Made by a program: the position numbers and the translations under genes. From NCBI RefSeq assembly GCF_016802865.1, contig NZ_JAEVHM010000019.1, positions 1 through 55,236 on the forward strand: a stretch of DNA of 55,236 nt. The letters are read 5' to 3'. Below, one piece after another: positions 1-8,496 of the stretch. Origin of the DNA: Micromonospora parastrephiae (GTDB lineage Bacteria; Actinomycetota; Actinomycetes; Mycobacteriales; Micromonosporaceae). Numbering within the stretch: the first letter of the stretch is position 1; each line of letters starts with the position of its first letter. The notes under the pieces were generated by a model. That model was not told the DNA's origin. It worked only from the letters and a program-made list of their open reading frames with translations, and searched no databases.

Positions 1-625
1 GGGGTGGGGGCGGTTGCGTACGTTCTGGGGTTGGGCGGGTGGCGTTGTTGGCTCGGCGGCGTAGCGCCTCGGCGGTCGGTCGGGCCAGCAGCGGGGTCAG
101 CAGTGCGGCGAAGAGGGCGCCGAGCAGTACGCCCGCGGCCACGTCGTGGGGGTAGTGCACGCCCACGAAGACCCGGGAGAAGGCGGCCAACGCGGCGAGC
201 GGCAGCGCGATCAGGCCGAGTCGGCGGGAGAGCAGCAGTGTGGTGACCGCCACGGCGCCGGCGATGGTGGAGTGGTTGCTGGGGAACGACCAGTCACCGG
301 GCGGTGGGCAGGCCGCGAGGATCGCCTGGCCGACCGTCCGGCATGGCCGATCCTCGTCCACCACGGTCTTGAGCCACTCGCTGCTCGCGTACGCCAGGAG
401 GGTCGGCACGGGCGCGACCAGGGCGAGTGCGCGGTCGCGCGGGCCGCCGGACAGGCGGCTCAGCGCGGCCACCAGCAGCAGCGCGCCGAGCAGCAGGATC
501 ACCCCTTCGGTGGCGTGCCCCACGAACCACTGCAACGGGTCGGGGCTGCTGGCGGCGGCGTCGACGACGTCGCGGTACCACTCGGCGCTGATCCCAGGAA
601 CGTCCATGCTGCCGTTGTCGACCAT
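1..625 (-). CDS. PAP2-family membrane phosphatase (3' end cut by window)
   Basis: The minus-strand frame stays open from ATG 625 to the window edge, about 208 codons with no stop seen. All three PAP2 phosphatase motifs are present in order: KTVVDEDRP (K-x6-RP), FPSNHS (the PSGH box with Asn for Gly) and SRVFVGVHYPHDV (SR-x5-H-x3-D). They are separated by hydrophobic stretches typical of a six-helix membrane phosphatase acting on lipid or undecaprenyl phosphates. A GAGG ribosome-binding site lies about 6 nt before ATG 625. It diverges from the GH65 gene. The family is clear; the substrate cannot be read from sequence. Confidence 0.88.
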   Translation of the reverse strand, partial: MVDNGSMDVPGISAEWYRDVVDAAASSPDPLQWFVGHATEGVILLLGALLLVAALSRLSGGPRDRALALVAPVPTLLAYASSEWLKTVVDEDRPCRTVGQAILAACPPPGDWSFPSNHSTIAGAVAVTTLLLSRRLGLIALPLAALAAFSRVFVGVHYPHDVAAGVLLGALFAALLTPLLARPTAEALRRRANNATRPTPERTQPPPP

Positions 626-796
626 GCATCACCTCACTAGATGTTCATACCCCGTTCACGATGGGGACATCGTAGGAACGCGGCAGAGGGCACCGCTTCA
701 ATCGAAGGTCAGGGTCGGTCCCGCGACCTCCGTCCAGCAACCGCACAGGCGCTTCTGCTTGGCTGGACAGGGACGTCGGCATCAACAGGAGGCTTT

Positions 797-3196
797 GTGC
801 AGACCAGTTCCGCCACCGACCAACCGCCGCCCGCTGCCGGGGTGGTGGATGACGAGACCTGGCGGATCCGGCGTACGGCCGGGGACCTGGACCGGCTCGG
901 CGAGACCGAGTCGATCTTCGCGTTGGGCAACGGGTGGGTGGGCTGGCGCGGTGTCCTCGACGAGGGTACGCCGTGTGGAATGCCGGGCAGCTACGTCAAC
1001 GGCTTCCACGAGCGGCGCGAGCTGAGCTATCCCGAGGAGGGGTACGCCTTCCCTCAGGCCAGCGACACTGTCGTGAGCGCGCCGAACGCCGCGCTGATCC
1101 GGCTCTGGGTCGACGACGAGCCGCTGGACCTCCGGACCGGGACGCTGCGCAGCCACGAACGGGTGCTCGACCTGCGCGCGGGTGTGCTGCGCCGGGAAAC
1201 CGAGTGGATCTCGCCGACCGGGCGGAGGGTGCTCGTCCGCAGCACCCGGCTGGTGTCCCTGCCCCGGCGTCCGGTCGCCGCCGTCCGGTACGAGGTGCAG
1301 CCGCTGGACGCGCCCGTCGAACTGCGGGTCTGCTCGGACCTGCTGGCCAACGAGAAGGTGCCGGAACGCTCCGACGACCCCCGGGCCGCTTCGGTGCTGA
1401 CCGAGCCGCTAACCGGCGAAACGCACCGCGCGGACGGCCTTGACGGGGTGCTGGTGCACCGTACCGAGCGTAGCGGCCAGCGGGTCGCGGTGGCGGTCAG
1501 CCACCTGGTGGACGCCCCGGACACGGTGGCGGTCACCGGTGACGGCACCCCGGACCGGGTACGGCTGACGGTGGCGGGCCGGCTGCACCCGGGGGAGCGG
1601 CTGCGGCTGACGAAGTTCGCCGCGTACGAGTGCGCGACGGTCGACGGGACGCCCATCGACGAGCTGGCCGACCTGGTCGCCGCCGAGGCGGATGCGGCCC
1701 GCGCGGACGGCTTCGACGCTCTGCTCACCGACCAGCGGGCCGCCCTGGACGCGGCCTGGCAGGTCGCCGACGTGCAGCTCGACGGCGACCCGGAACTGCA
1801 GCAGGCGGTCCGGTTCGCGATGTTCCATTTGATCCAGGCCGGTCGCCCGGACGGTGACCGGACCATCTCGGCCAAGGGGTTGACCGGCAACGGCTACGAC
1901 GGGCACGTGCTCTGGGACACCGAGAGCTACGTCCTGCCGGTGCTCACCTATCTGGCCCCGGCGGTGGCCCGCTCGGCGCTGAGCTGGCGGCACGCCCACC
2001 TGCCAGAGGCGCGGGAGCGGGCCGCGGAGCTGCGGCTGGCCGGTGCGACGTTCCCGTGGCGGACGATCGGCGGCCGGGAGTGCTCCGGCTACTGGCCGGC
2101 GGGCACCGCAGCGCTGCACGTCAACGCCGACATCGCCGACGCGGTGCTGCGCTACCTGGCGGCCACCGACGATCAGCGGTTCCTCGCCGAGGCGGGGCTG
2201 GAACTGCTCGTGGAGACCGCCCGGATGTGGCACGGCTTCGGCCACTGGTCCGATGCGGAGACCTTCCACCTGCACGGGGTGACCGGCCCGGACGAGTACG
2301 CGGCGCTGGTCGACGACAACCTGTTCACGAACCTGATGGCCCGGCGCAATCTGCGTGGGGCGGCGGACGCCGTCGAGCGCCTGCCCGAGCTGGCCGGTCG
2401 GCTCGGCGTGGACCGGGCGGAGGTGACCGGCTGGCGGGCCGCCGCCGACGCGATGTTCATCCCGTACGACCGGGAGCGCGGGGTGCACCAGCAGGCCGCC
2501 GGGTTCACCGAGCAGCCGGAGTGGGACTTCGCGAACACCGGCGAGGACGACTACCCGCTGCTGCTGCACTACCCGTATCTGGAGCTGTACCGCAAACAGG
2601 TGGTCAAGCAGGCCGACCTGGTGCTGGCCATGCAGCTCTGCCCCGGCGAGTTCACGGCCGACGAGAAGGCCCGCAACCTGGCCTACTACGAGCCCCGCAC
2701 GGTCCGTGACTCGTCTCTGTCGGCGGCACCGCAGGCGGTGCTGGCCGCCGAGGTCGGGCACCTGGACCTGGCGTACGACCTGTTCGCCGAGTCGGTCCTC
2801 CAGGATCTGGAGGACCTGGGCGACAAGACCGCCGACGGGCTGCACCTGGCGTCGCTGGCCGGTGCGTGGTTGGCGCTGGTGCAGGGCTTCGGCGGGCTGC
2901 GCGACGACCGGGGGGTGCTCTCGTTCGACCCCCGGTTGCCCCGGCGGATCGAACGGCTGGCGTTCAGCCTGCGCTGGCGCGGCCACCGGCTGCGGGTGAC
3001 GTTGACTCCGGCCGAGGCCCGCTACGAGCTGCCCGACAGCACCTCCGACGTCGAGGTCGAGCTGTGGCACCACGGCGAGTCGCTGCGGGTCACCGGCCTC
3101 GCGCCGGTCACCCGTCCGATGCCGCCGGTGTCCGACCCCGGGCCGGAGCCGGCATCCCCGCCCGGCCGCCGTCCCACCCGCCGTTCGGCGGGCTGA
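797..3196 (+). CDS. Glycoside hydrolase family 65 phosphorylase
   Basis: A 799-residue cytosolic protein without signal peptide. The N-terminal part (for example ETESIFALGNGWVG near residue 35) is the GH65 beta-sandwich. The catalytic (alpha/alpha)6 barrel carries GPDEY, whose Glu, about residue 500, is the general acid of family-65 phosphorylases. The YRKQVVKQADLV and RDSSLS segments near phosphate and sugar sites follow. Members phosphorolyse maltose, trehalose, kojibiose or nigerose to glucose-1-phosphate plus glucose; which disaccharide is not decidable here. I place the start at GTG 797 behind AGGAGG (787-792). The frame is open upstream to 641, but that stretch does not look like GH65 sequence. 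No beta-phosphoglucomutase gene is adjacent, although one often is. Confidence 0.9.
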   Translation: MQTSSATDQPPPAAGVVDDETWRIRRTAGDLDRLGETESIFALGNGWVGWRGVLDEGTPCGMPGSYVNGFHERRELSYPEEGYAFPQASDTVVSAPNAALIRLWVDDEPLDLRTGTLRSHERVLDLRAGVLRRETEWISPTGRRVLVRSTRLVSLPRRPVAAVRYEVQPLDAPVELRVCSDLLANEKVPERSDDPRAASVLTEPLTGETHRADGLDGVLVHRTERSGQRVAVAVSHLVDAPDTVAVTGDGTPDRVRLTVAGRLHPGERLRLTKFAAYECATVDGTPIDELADLVAAEADAARADGFDALLTDQRAALDAAWQVADVQLDGDPELQQAVRFAMFHLIQAGRPDGDRTISAKGLTGNGYDGHVLWDTESYVLPVLTYLAPAVARSALSWRHAHLPEARERAAELRLAGATFPWRTIGGRECSGYWPAGTAALHVNADIADAVLRYLAATDDQRFLAEAGLELLVETARMWHGFGHWSDAETFHLHGVTGPDEYAALVDDNLFTNLMARRNLRGAADAVERLPELAGRLGVDRAEVTGWRAAADAMFIPYDRERGVHQQAAGFTEQPEWDFANTGEDDYPLLLHYPYLELYRKQVVKQADLVLAMQLCPGEFTADEKARNLAYYEPRTVRDSSLSAAPQAVLAAEVGHLDLAYDLFAESVLQDLEDLGDKTADGLHLASLAGAWLALVQGFGGLRDDRGVLSFDPRLPRRIERLAFSLRWRGHRLRVTLTPAEARYELPDSTSDVEVELWHHGESLRVTGLAPVTRPMPPVSDPGPEPASPPGRRPTRRSAG

Positions 3197-3220
3197 CCTG
3201 TCGGCCTGCCGGCTCAGGTC
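3195..3220. terminator. Bidirectional hairpin between two convergent stops
   Basis: GACCTG (3195-3200) pairs with CAGGTC (3215-3220), with an inner CGGC/GCCG stem. The hairpin overlaps the stop codons of both the GH65 gene (ends 3196) and the convergent zinc-ribbon gene (ends 3214), so it probably terminates both transcripts. Confidence 0.55.
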
Positions 3221-3678
3221 GGCGCGGGGCCGCCCGCCATCCGCTCGCGGACGGCCTCCAGCGCCTCGAAGGCGTACGCCCAGTTGTGGCATTTGAAGCT
3301 GCGCAGGCCGTCGATCGCGGTGTGGCAGTCGGAGCACCGCACGCCGGCGATGGCATCGGGGACCTCGGTGTTGACGTACTTGCGTTCGCCCAGGATGACG
3401 GTCGCGATCATGGTCTTGTCGTGCAGGCCGGAGAGCGCCGACGAGACGATGTCGTACCAGGTGATCCGCCGTCCGCACTTCGGGCAGTCCGGGTCGTCGC
3501 CGCTGACCCACAGCGGGGCGCCGATGCTGCGTGGCGGCATGCCGAGCAGTTTCTCCAACCGCCGGACGTCCGACTCGGGGGTGGTCCACCGGTGCCGGCC
3601 GGGCAGCGAACCGGGCGAGTCGTACACGGCGCGGAACAGGTCGTTGTCGACCCGCACGGTTTCCCGCTGACTGGTCAT
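3214..3678 (-). CDS. Hypothetical protein with Cys zinc-ribbon motifs
   Basis: A 154-residue soluble protein. It has CPKCGRRI in the middle, CSDCHTAID later and one further CHNW, so two CxxC knuckles could bind one zinc ion as a ribbon. No catalytic motif is evident. The start is ATG 3678, preceded by GAGGAGGGA at good spacing; the frame is open further upstream but reads into low-quality sequence. It is convergent with GH65 and divergent from the methyltransferase. I do not recognise a named family, so the function is unknown. Confidence 0.7.
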   Translation of the reverse strand: MTSQRETVRVDNDLFRAVYDSPGSLPGRHRWTTPESDVRRLEKLLGMPPRSIGAPLWVSGDDPDCPKCGRRITWYDIVSSALSGLHDKTMIATVILGERKYVNTEVPDAIAGVRCSDCHTAIDGLRSFKCHNWAYAFEALEAVRERMAGGPAPT

Positions 3679-3823
3679 CGGCGTCCCTCCTCGTTGAGTC
3701 GGTGCCCCCACGGTGATCTGCGATGACCATGGGCGCAGCCGGATCAACGACACGAGGGGTCGGCGGGTCGTCGGCCAGGGTGCTAGACATCGAGATCCGA
3801 CCGCGCCGTCGAAGGGACACCTC

Positions 3824-4612
3824 GTGACCGACCAGCCGGCATCCGAAGCCACCGCCCGACCCAACGTCGCCCGGATGTACGACTACTTCCTGGGTGGCAG
3901 TCACAACTTCGCCGCCGACCGGGCCGCCGCGGAACGGGTGCTGGAGATCTTCCCGGAGACCGGGGTCGCCGCCCAGACCAACCGGCACTTCCTGCGCCGA
4001 GCGGTCCGGTACGCCGCCGCGCAGGGCGTACGCCAGTTCCTGGACATCGGCGCCGGGCTGCCCACCCAGGGCACCGTGCACGAGGTGGTGCGGACGGTGG
4101 CCCCGGACGCGCGGGTGGTCTACGTGGACTATGACGACGTGGCCGTCGCGTACGCCCGGCAGTTGTTGACGGACGTGCCCGGCACGGCGGTCGTCCAGGG
4201 CGACCTGCGCCGGCCCGACGACCTGCTGGCGCACCCGGACGTGCGGGCCACGCTCGACCTGGACCGGCCGGTGGCGGTGCTGCTCCTCGCGGTGCTGCAT
4301 TTCGTGTCGAACGACGACGACCCGTGGGCGGCGGTCGCCCGACTGCGCGACGCGACCGTGCCCGGCAGTCACCTGGTGCTGTCCCACCTGACGTTGGATG
4401 GCATCCCACCGGAGCTGGCCGAGCGCGGGAAGGCCATCTACCGCAACAGCAGCGCGCCGCTGGTGCCCCGCACGCACGCCGAGACGTCGCGCTTCTTCAC
4501 CGGGTACGACCTGGTGGAACCGGGCCTGGTGGAGACCACCCGGTGGCGGCCGGACGGCGAGCCGGAACTCGTGGACTCGCACGGCTACGCCGGGGTCGGC
4601 GTTCGCCGCTGA
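3824..4612 (+). CDS. SAM-dependent methyltransferase, DUF574 type
   Basis: 262 residues. The opening RPNVARMYDYFLGGSHNFAAD and the SAM-site segment FLDIGAGLPTQG are hallmarks of the actinobacterial S-adenosyl methyltransferase family PF04672 (DUF574). VVYVDYDD is the acidic ribose-binding strand and LLLAVLHFV follows as motif IV-like. The start is GTG 3824 with GAAGGGA 7 nt upstream. Substrates of this very common actinobacterial family are mostly unknown. It is followed after about 100 nt by the MarR-GNAT gene on the same strand, apparently under a separate promoter. Confidence 0.85.
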   Translation: MTDQPASEATARPNVARMYDYFLGGSHNFAADRAAAERVLEIFPETGVAAQTNRHFLRRAVRYAAAQGVRQFLDIGAGLPTQGTVHEVVRTVAPDARVVYVDYDDVAVAYARQLLTDVPGTAVVQGDLRRPDDLLAHPDVRATLDLDRPVAVLLLAVLHFVSNDDDPWAAVARLRDATVPGSHLVLSHLTLDGIPPELAERGKAIYRNSSAPLVPRTHAETSRFFTGYDLVEPGLVETTRWRPDGEPELVDSHGYAGVGVRR

Positions 4613-4700
4613 CCCCGCTTTCGCCTCCGGCGGCCTTCCCGGGTGGTACGTCGGACGCCTGGACCACGCCGCCATCTTCTCCTACCGCCGCCGTGGATAA

Positions 4701-4716
4701 CCTGACTAAAGTCAGG
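4701..4716. promoter_or_regulatory. MarR operator overlapping a leaderless -10 box
   Basis: CCTGACT-AA-AGTCAGG is a perfect 7-bp inverted repeat ending 3 nt before ATG 4720. The -10 box TAAAGT (4707-4712) lies inside it, 7 nt from the ATG. The transcript is therefore probably leaderless, and a bound repressor would cover the -10 box. Autoregulation by the adjacent MarR protein is inferred. Confidence 0.7.
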
Positions 4717-4719
4717 TGT

Positions 4720-6348
4720 ATGGACTCTGCGCTGATCGCCGCCGTGCGGCGGTTCAACCGGACGGTCACCCAACGGGTGGGTGCGCTCGACGACGAGTAC
4801 ATGGCGCAGGGGCGCCCTCTGGGGCAGGCCCGTCTGCTCTGGGAGATCGGGCCCGCCGGGGCCGAGGTCGCCGCGCTACGCGCCCGGCTCGGCCTGGACT
4901 CGGGATACCTCAGCCGGCTCCTGCGCACCCTGGAGAACGACGGCCTCGTCACCGTCGGACCGGCCGACCGGGCCGGCGGCGACGCCCGGGTACGCACAGC
5001 GCAGCTCACCGACGCCGGCCGGACCGAATGGACCCAACTCGACCAGCGGTCCGACGACCTCGCCGCCTCGATCCTCGAACCCCTCACCGAACACCGCCGG
5101 GAACGACTCGTCGCCGCCATGGCCGAGGTCGAACGACTCCTGATCGGATCGATGGTCGTCATCGAGCCGTGCCCGCCGAACGATCCACGGGCCCGCGCGT
5201 GCCTGCGCGCGTACGCCCGGGACGTCGCACGACGATTCGATGACGGGTTCGACCCCGCGTTGAGCAACCCGGTCCACGACGAGGAACTCGTCCCACCCGC
5301 CGGGGTGCTCCTGCTCGCCACCCTCAACACCGAACCGATCGGCTGTGGTGCCGTCAAACTGCACCGCGACGCGCCCGCCGAGATCAAACGCGTCTGGGTC
5401 GCGGACACCGTACGCGGGCTCGGCATCGGGCGGCGGCTGTTGGGTGAGCTGGAACGGTACGCGGCCGAGCGCGGCGTGACCGCCGTGCGGCTGGACACCA
5501 ACCGCAACCTCACCGAGGCGATCGCCCTGTACCGGGCGGCCGGTTACCGGGAGATCGAGGCGTACAACACCGAGCGCTACGCCCACCACTGGTTCGAGAA
5601 GCGGCTGGCGATGGTGACGGCACAGGGCTCGGGTCAGGTCTCGGGCGCGTCGATCCTTCGGGCCGACGGGCTACCGACGGAGGGGCTGTCGGCGTGGAAG
5701 TATCGACGGATGTTTGAGCGACTGTTCGCGGGGCGGTCGGAGCGCTGCCAGGGTTGCGGGATGCAGATCCCGCAGGGCGAGCGGAGCGACGTCGAGCGCA
5801 GAGTTACCACGCCGTGGTGCAGGTCCTGCCTGGATCTGCTCGCTGCGGAGAGGCGGAACAACGAGGAACGGAAGCGCAACGAAGCCCGGGACCTGGTCCG
5901 CCGTTGGCTGGACAACGCCCCACCGTACGAACCGACCCACCCGGCCCGGGACTCGCAGCGGCATGAGGCGCTCTGGGACCAGCACGTTCCGCGACGCGAG
6001 CCTCTGCTGCACGTCCTCGATTTCGACGACGCGCAGGACGCCCTGATGAAGCTGCGACTCGAAGGGTCCCAACTGCTTGACCGGGAGTGGCCCGCGCCCT
6101 TCCCGGGAAAGCGGCCGATGGGTCTCATCAGTTTCGAGGGTCGCGCGTCGCGTGAGTTCGACCGACTCGCCGCGGACCCCTACGCTGCTGTGCCCAGGCA
6201 CCTCGACGCGTTGTACCGCACCACTCTGAGCGGATCTGCCACGAGCATGACGGCGCAGCAGATCACCTACTTCGGCAGCCTCTACCGCACCTGGGACCGC
6301 ATCCACGTGGTGTGGGTCGAAGCGTTTCAGGAGATCGTCTACGGGTAG
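4720..6348 (+). CDS. MarR-GNAT regulator fused to an unknown C-terminal zinc-ribbon domain
   Basis: 542 residues in one uninterrupted frame. Residues 1-150 are a MarR winged helix (LDSGYLSRLLRTLENDGLV recognition region). Residues 150-297 are a GNAT acetyltransferase with the acetyl-CoA loop VRGLGIGRRLL. This pair is a known actinobacterial bifunctional regulator of about 300 residues that normally stops after WFEKRL. Here translation continues for about 245 residues with CQGCG (near 342) and CRSC (near 367), a charged helix rich in Glu/Arg/Asn, and a globular C-terminus I do not recognise. It is either a genuine three-domain fusion or a lost stop codon joining a neighbour. ATG 4720 is favoured by the operator and -10 box just upstream. 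Confidence 0.82.
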   Translation: MDSALIAAVRRFNRTVTQRVGALDDEYMAQGRPLGQARLLWEIGPAGAEVAALRARLGLDSGYLSRLLRTLENDGLVTVGPADRAGGDARVRTAQLTDAGRTEWTQLDQRSDDLAASILEPLTEHRRERLVAAMAEVERLLIGSMVVIEPCPPNDPRARACLRAYARDVARRFDDGFDPALSNPVHDEELVPPAGVLLLATLNTEPIGCGAVKLHRDAPAEIKRVWVADTVRGLGIGRRLLGELERYAAERGVTAVRLDTNRNLTEAIALYRAAGYREIEAYNTERYAHHWFEKRLAMVTAQGSGQVSGASILRADGLPTEGLSAWKYRRMFERLFAGRSERCQGCGMQIPQGERSDVERRVTTPWCRSCLDLLAAERRNNEERKRNEARDLVRRWLDNAPPYEPTHPARDSQRHEALWDQHVPRREPLLHVLDFDDAQDALMKLRLEGSQLLDREWPAPFPGKRPMGLISFEGRASREFDRLAADPYAAVPRHLDALYRTTLSGSATSMTAQQITYFGSLYRTWDRIHVVWVEAFQEIVYG

Positions 6349-6459
6349 GTGTCGCCGGCTCGTCCCCGTGAGTTCGCTGGCCGTAGCACCCTCTGGCGTG
6401 GCCGAGCACCTGCGGAAGCTGTGTGAGTACTGGTAGTCAGGGGCAGCACGGCCGGTCGG

Positions 6460-8496
6460 TCAGCCCTTCACCGCTCCCGCGGTGAGCCCTTCGGTCAGGA
6501 AGCGCTGCCCGAGGGCGTACATGACCACCACGGGGATGCTGACGAGCAGCGACGCCGCAGCGAGTTGTCCCTGCGGCACGACGTCTCCGGCGATCATCGA
6601 CTGCATCCCCACCGGGAGCGTCTTGTACTCGTCCTTCGTGATGAACACGAAGGCGAAGAGGAATTCGTTCCAGGCGTTGGTCAGGGTGAAGAGCGCGACC
6701 GCCAGCAGTCCCGGCTTGGCGAGGGGCAGCACCACCCGTCCGAACGCCTGGACGCGGCTGCAACCGTCGACCAGCGCGGCCTCCTCAAGCTCGACGGGGA
6801 TCGACGAGAAGTACCCCACCAGCAGCCAGGTGGCGAACGGAAGCGTGAAGGTCGGGTACGTCACCACCAGAGACCACAACGAGTCGGTGAGCCGCGCGCC
6901 GATGAGCATCTGGTAGAGCGGGATGAACAGCAGCGCGCCCGGCATCACGTAGGTGAGCAGCACCGTGACGGTGAAGCCCTGCGCCCCGCGGAACCGCAGC
7001 CGGGCCAACGCGTAGCCCGCCAGGGCGGCGCAGACCAGTGCCACCGCGGTGGACGCCGCGGACACCAGCAGTGTGTTGAGATACCAGCGGCCGAACGGTT
7101 GGTTGGCGAACAGGGCCCCGAACTGCTCCAGGGTCCACGGCGTCGGCCACAGGTCGTCGGTACGCATGACGACCTGACCCTCGGATTTGAAGGCCGTGAC
7201 GGCGATCCAGTACAGCGGGCCCAGCACGAAGAAGAGCAACCCGGCCAGCGCGACCCAGGACCCCAGGCCCGACACAAGGGACGACGACCGGCGACCGCCT
7301 CGCGACTGGAGGGTCGAGACCACCCGACCGACCGCCGCCGCGATCAGCAGGATCACCCCGAGGATCACCGCCGCCTTCCAGAAGATCTGTGGCGATGCCC
7401 AGGCCAGCAGCCCGGTGACCAGTGCGGCGACGACCCACGGCAGCGCCTTCCGCGCCGTCCCGGCCCACCGCCTCGTCCCGATCCACCGCGCTGCCCGGCG
7501 TCGTCGGGGAAGTTTGATGCTGCTGTCCTGGCGCAGCAACCGGACCAGGACGAACACCAGCCCGCCGATGACCGGCAGCATGACGAGCGTGACCGCAGCC
7601 CCCGCGCCGTACTGCAGTTGCAGGATCGCCTTCGAGTACGCGATGAGCACGTACGGCGCGGTCACGTCACCCGGGCCGCCCTGCGTCAGCAACCAGACGA
7701 GGTCGAAGTTGTTGAACGTCCAGATCGACGACAGGGTCACCGTCACGGTGATCACGTGGCGCAGTCCGGGCAGCGTCACGTGGGTGAACCGCTGCCACGA
7801 CGAGGCGCCGTCGATGGTCGCCGCCTCGTAGAGGTCCGCCGGGATGGCCTTCAATCCCGCGAGGAAACACACGGTGAAGAACGGCACGCCCTTCCAGACG
7901 TTGACGAGGATCACCGAGGGCATGGCAAGGGACGGGTCGGACAGCCAGCCCGCGGGCCAGCTGTCGACCAGGTGCGCGCTGGCCAGCAGCGGCCCGATCC
8001 CGGTAGCGGTGAGCAGGGTGTTGACGCTGCCGAAGATCGGGTCGAGCAACGAGCGCCAACTGAACGCCGTCACCACCGTCGGCACCACCCACGGCACCAG
8101 CAGCAGCCCGGCCAGCACGGCCCGCCCACGGCGCCGATGGTGCAGCAGCAGGGCCGCGGACAGCCCCAGCACGACCTTGAACACCTCGGCGTACGCGGTG
8201 AAGACGAACGAGTTCACCACGCCGGTGTGGAACTGGTCGTCGCCGACGAGCGCGAGGTAGTTGTCCAGGCCGACGAAGACGGTGTCCTGCCCGTGCCGTT
8301 CGGTGGTGCTCGTGATGATCGACCGGGCGATCGGCACGAGGACGAGCCCGCCGACCAGCACGGCCATCGGCGCCAGGAACAGTGCCGCCAGTCGCCAGTC
8401 ACGACCCAGCCGCCGCTGGACCGCAGTGAGGGAGCCGGGCCCCGGCGGCGGGGACTTCCTCGCCGCCGGGACCCGCGCAGGACGGACCGACTTCAC
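6460..8496 (-). CDS. Fused MalF-MalG-type sugar ABC permease
   Basis: 678 residues. The first half is a MalF-like inner-membrane permease with its EAA loop YEAATIDGASSWQRF near residue 224. The second half is MalG-like with EEAALVDGCSRVQAF near 569. Between them a basic cytoplasmic linker and two extra hydrophobic segments (about 345-400) join the halves in one chain. Sugar importers normally have two separate permease genes. Its start overlaps the binding-protein stop by 4 nt, so the two are translationally coupled. No ATPase gene is present; actinobacteria often use a shared MsiK ATPase. The sugar is unknown. Confidence 0.88.
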   Translation of the reverse strand: MKSVRPARVPAARKSPPPGPGSLTAVQRRLGRDWRLAALFLAPMAVLVGGLVLVPIARSIITSTTERHGQDTVFVGLDNYLALVGDDQFHTGVVNSFVFTAYAEVFKVVLGLSAALLLHHRRRGRAVLAGLLLVPWVVPTVVTAFSWRSLLDPIFGSVNTLLTATGIGPLLASAHLVDSWPAGWLSDPSLAMPSVILVNVWKGVPFFTVCFLAGLKAIPADLYEAATIDGASSWQRFTHVTLPGLRHVITVTVTLSSIWTFNNFDLVWLLTQGGPGDVTAPYVLIAYSKAILQLQYGAGAAVTLVMLPVIGGLVFVLVRLLRQDSSIKLPRRRRAARWIGTRRWAGTARKALPWVVAALVTGLLAWASPQIFWKAAVILGVILLIAAAVGRVVSTLQSRGGRRSSSLVSGLGSWVALAGLLFFVLGPLYWIAVTAFKSEGQVVMRTDDLWPTPWTLEQFGALFANQPFGRWYLNTLLVSAASTAVALVCAALAGYALARLRFRGAQGFTVTVLLTYVMPGALLFIPLYQMLIGARLTDSLWSLVVTYPTFTLPFATWLLVGYFSSIPVELEEAALVDGCSRVQAFGRVVLPLAKPGLLAVALFTLTNAWNEFLFAFVFITKDEYKTLPVGMQSMIAGDVVPQGQLAAASLLVSIPVVVMYALGQRFLTEGLTAGAVKG

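Noticed and set aside
1409..4675. Very long open reading frame on the minus strand (over 1,000 codons)
   Set aside because: It is antisense to the GH65 and methyltransferase genes and spans their known motifs; the reading is low-complexity Arg/Gly/Pro, typical of high-GC shadow frames. The frames at 6565-8610 (+) and 15801-18590 (+) were rejected for the same reason.
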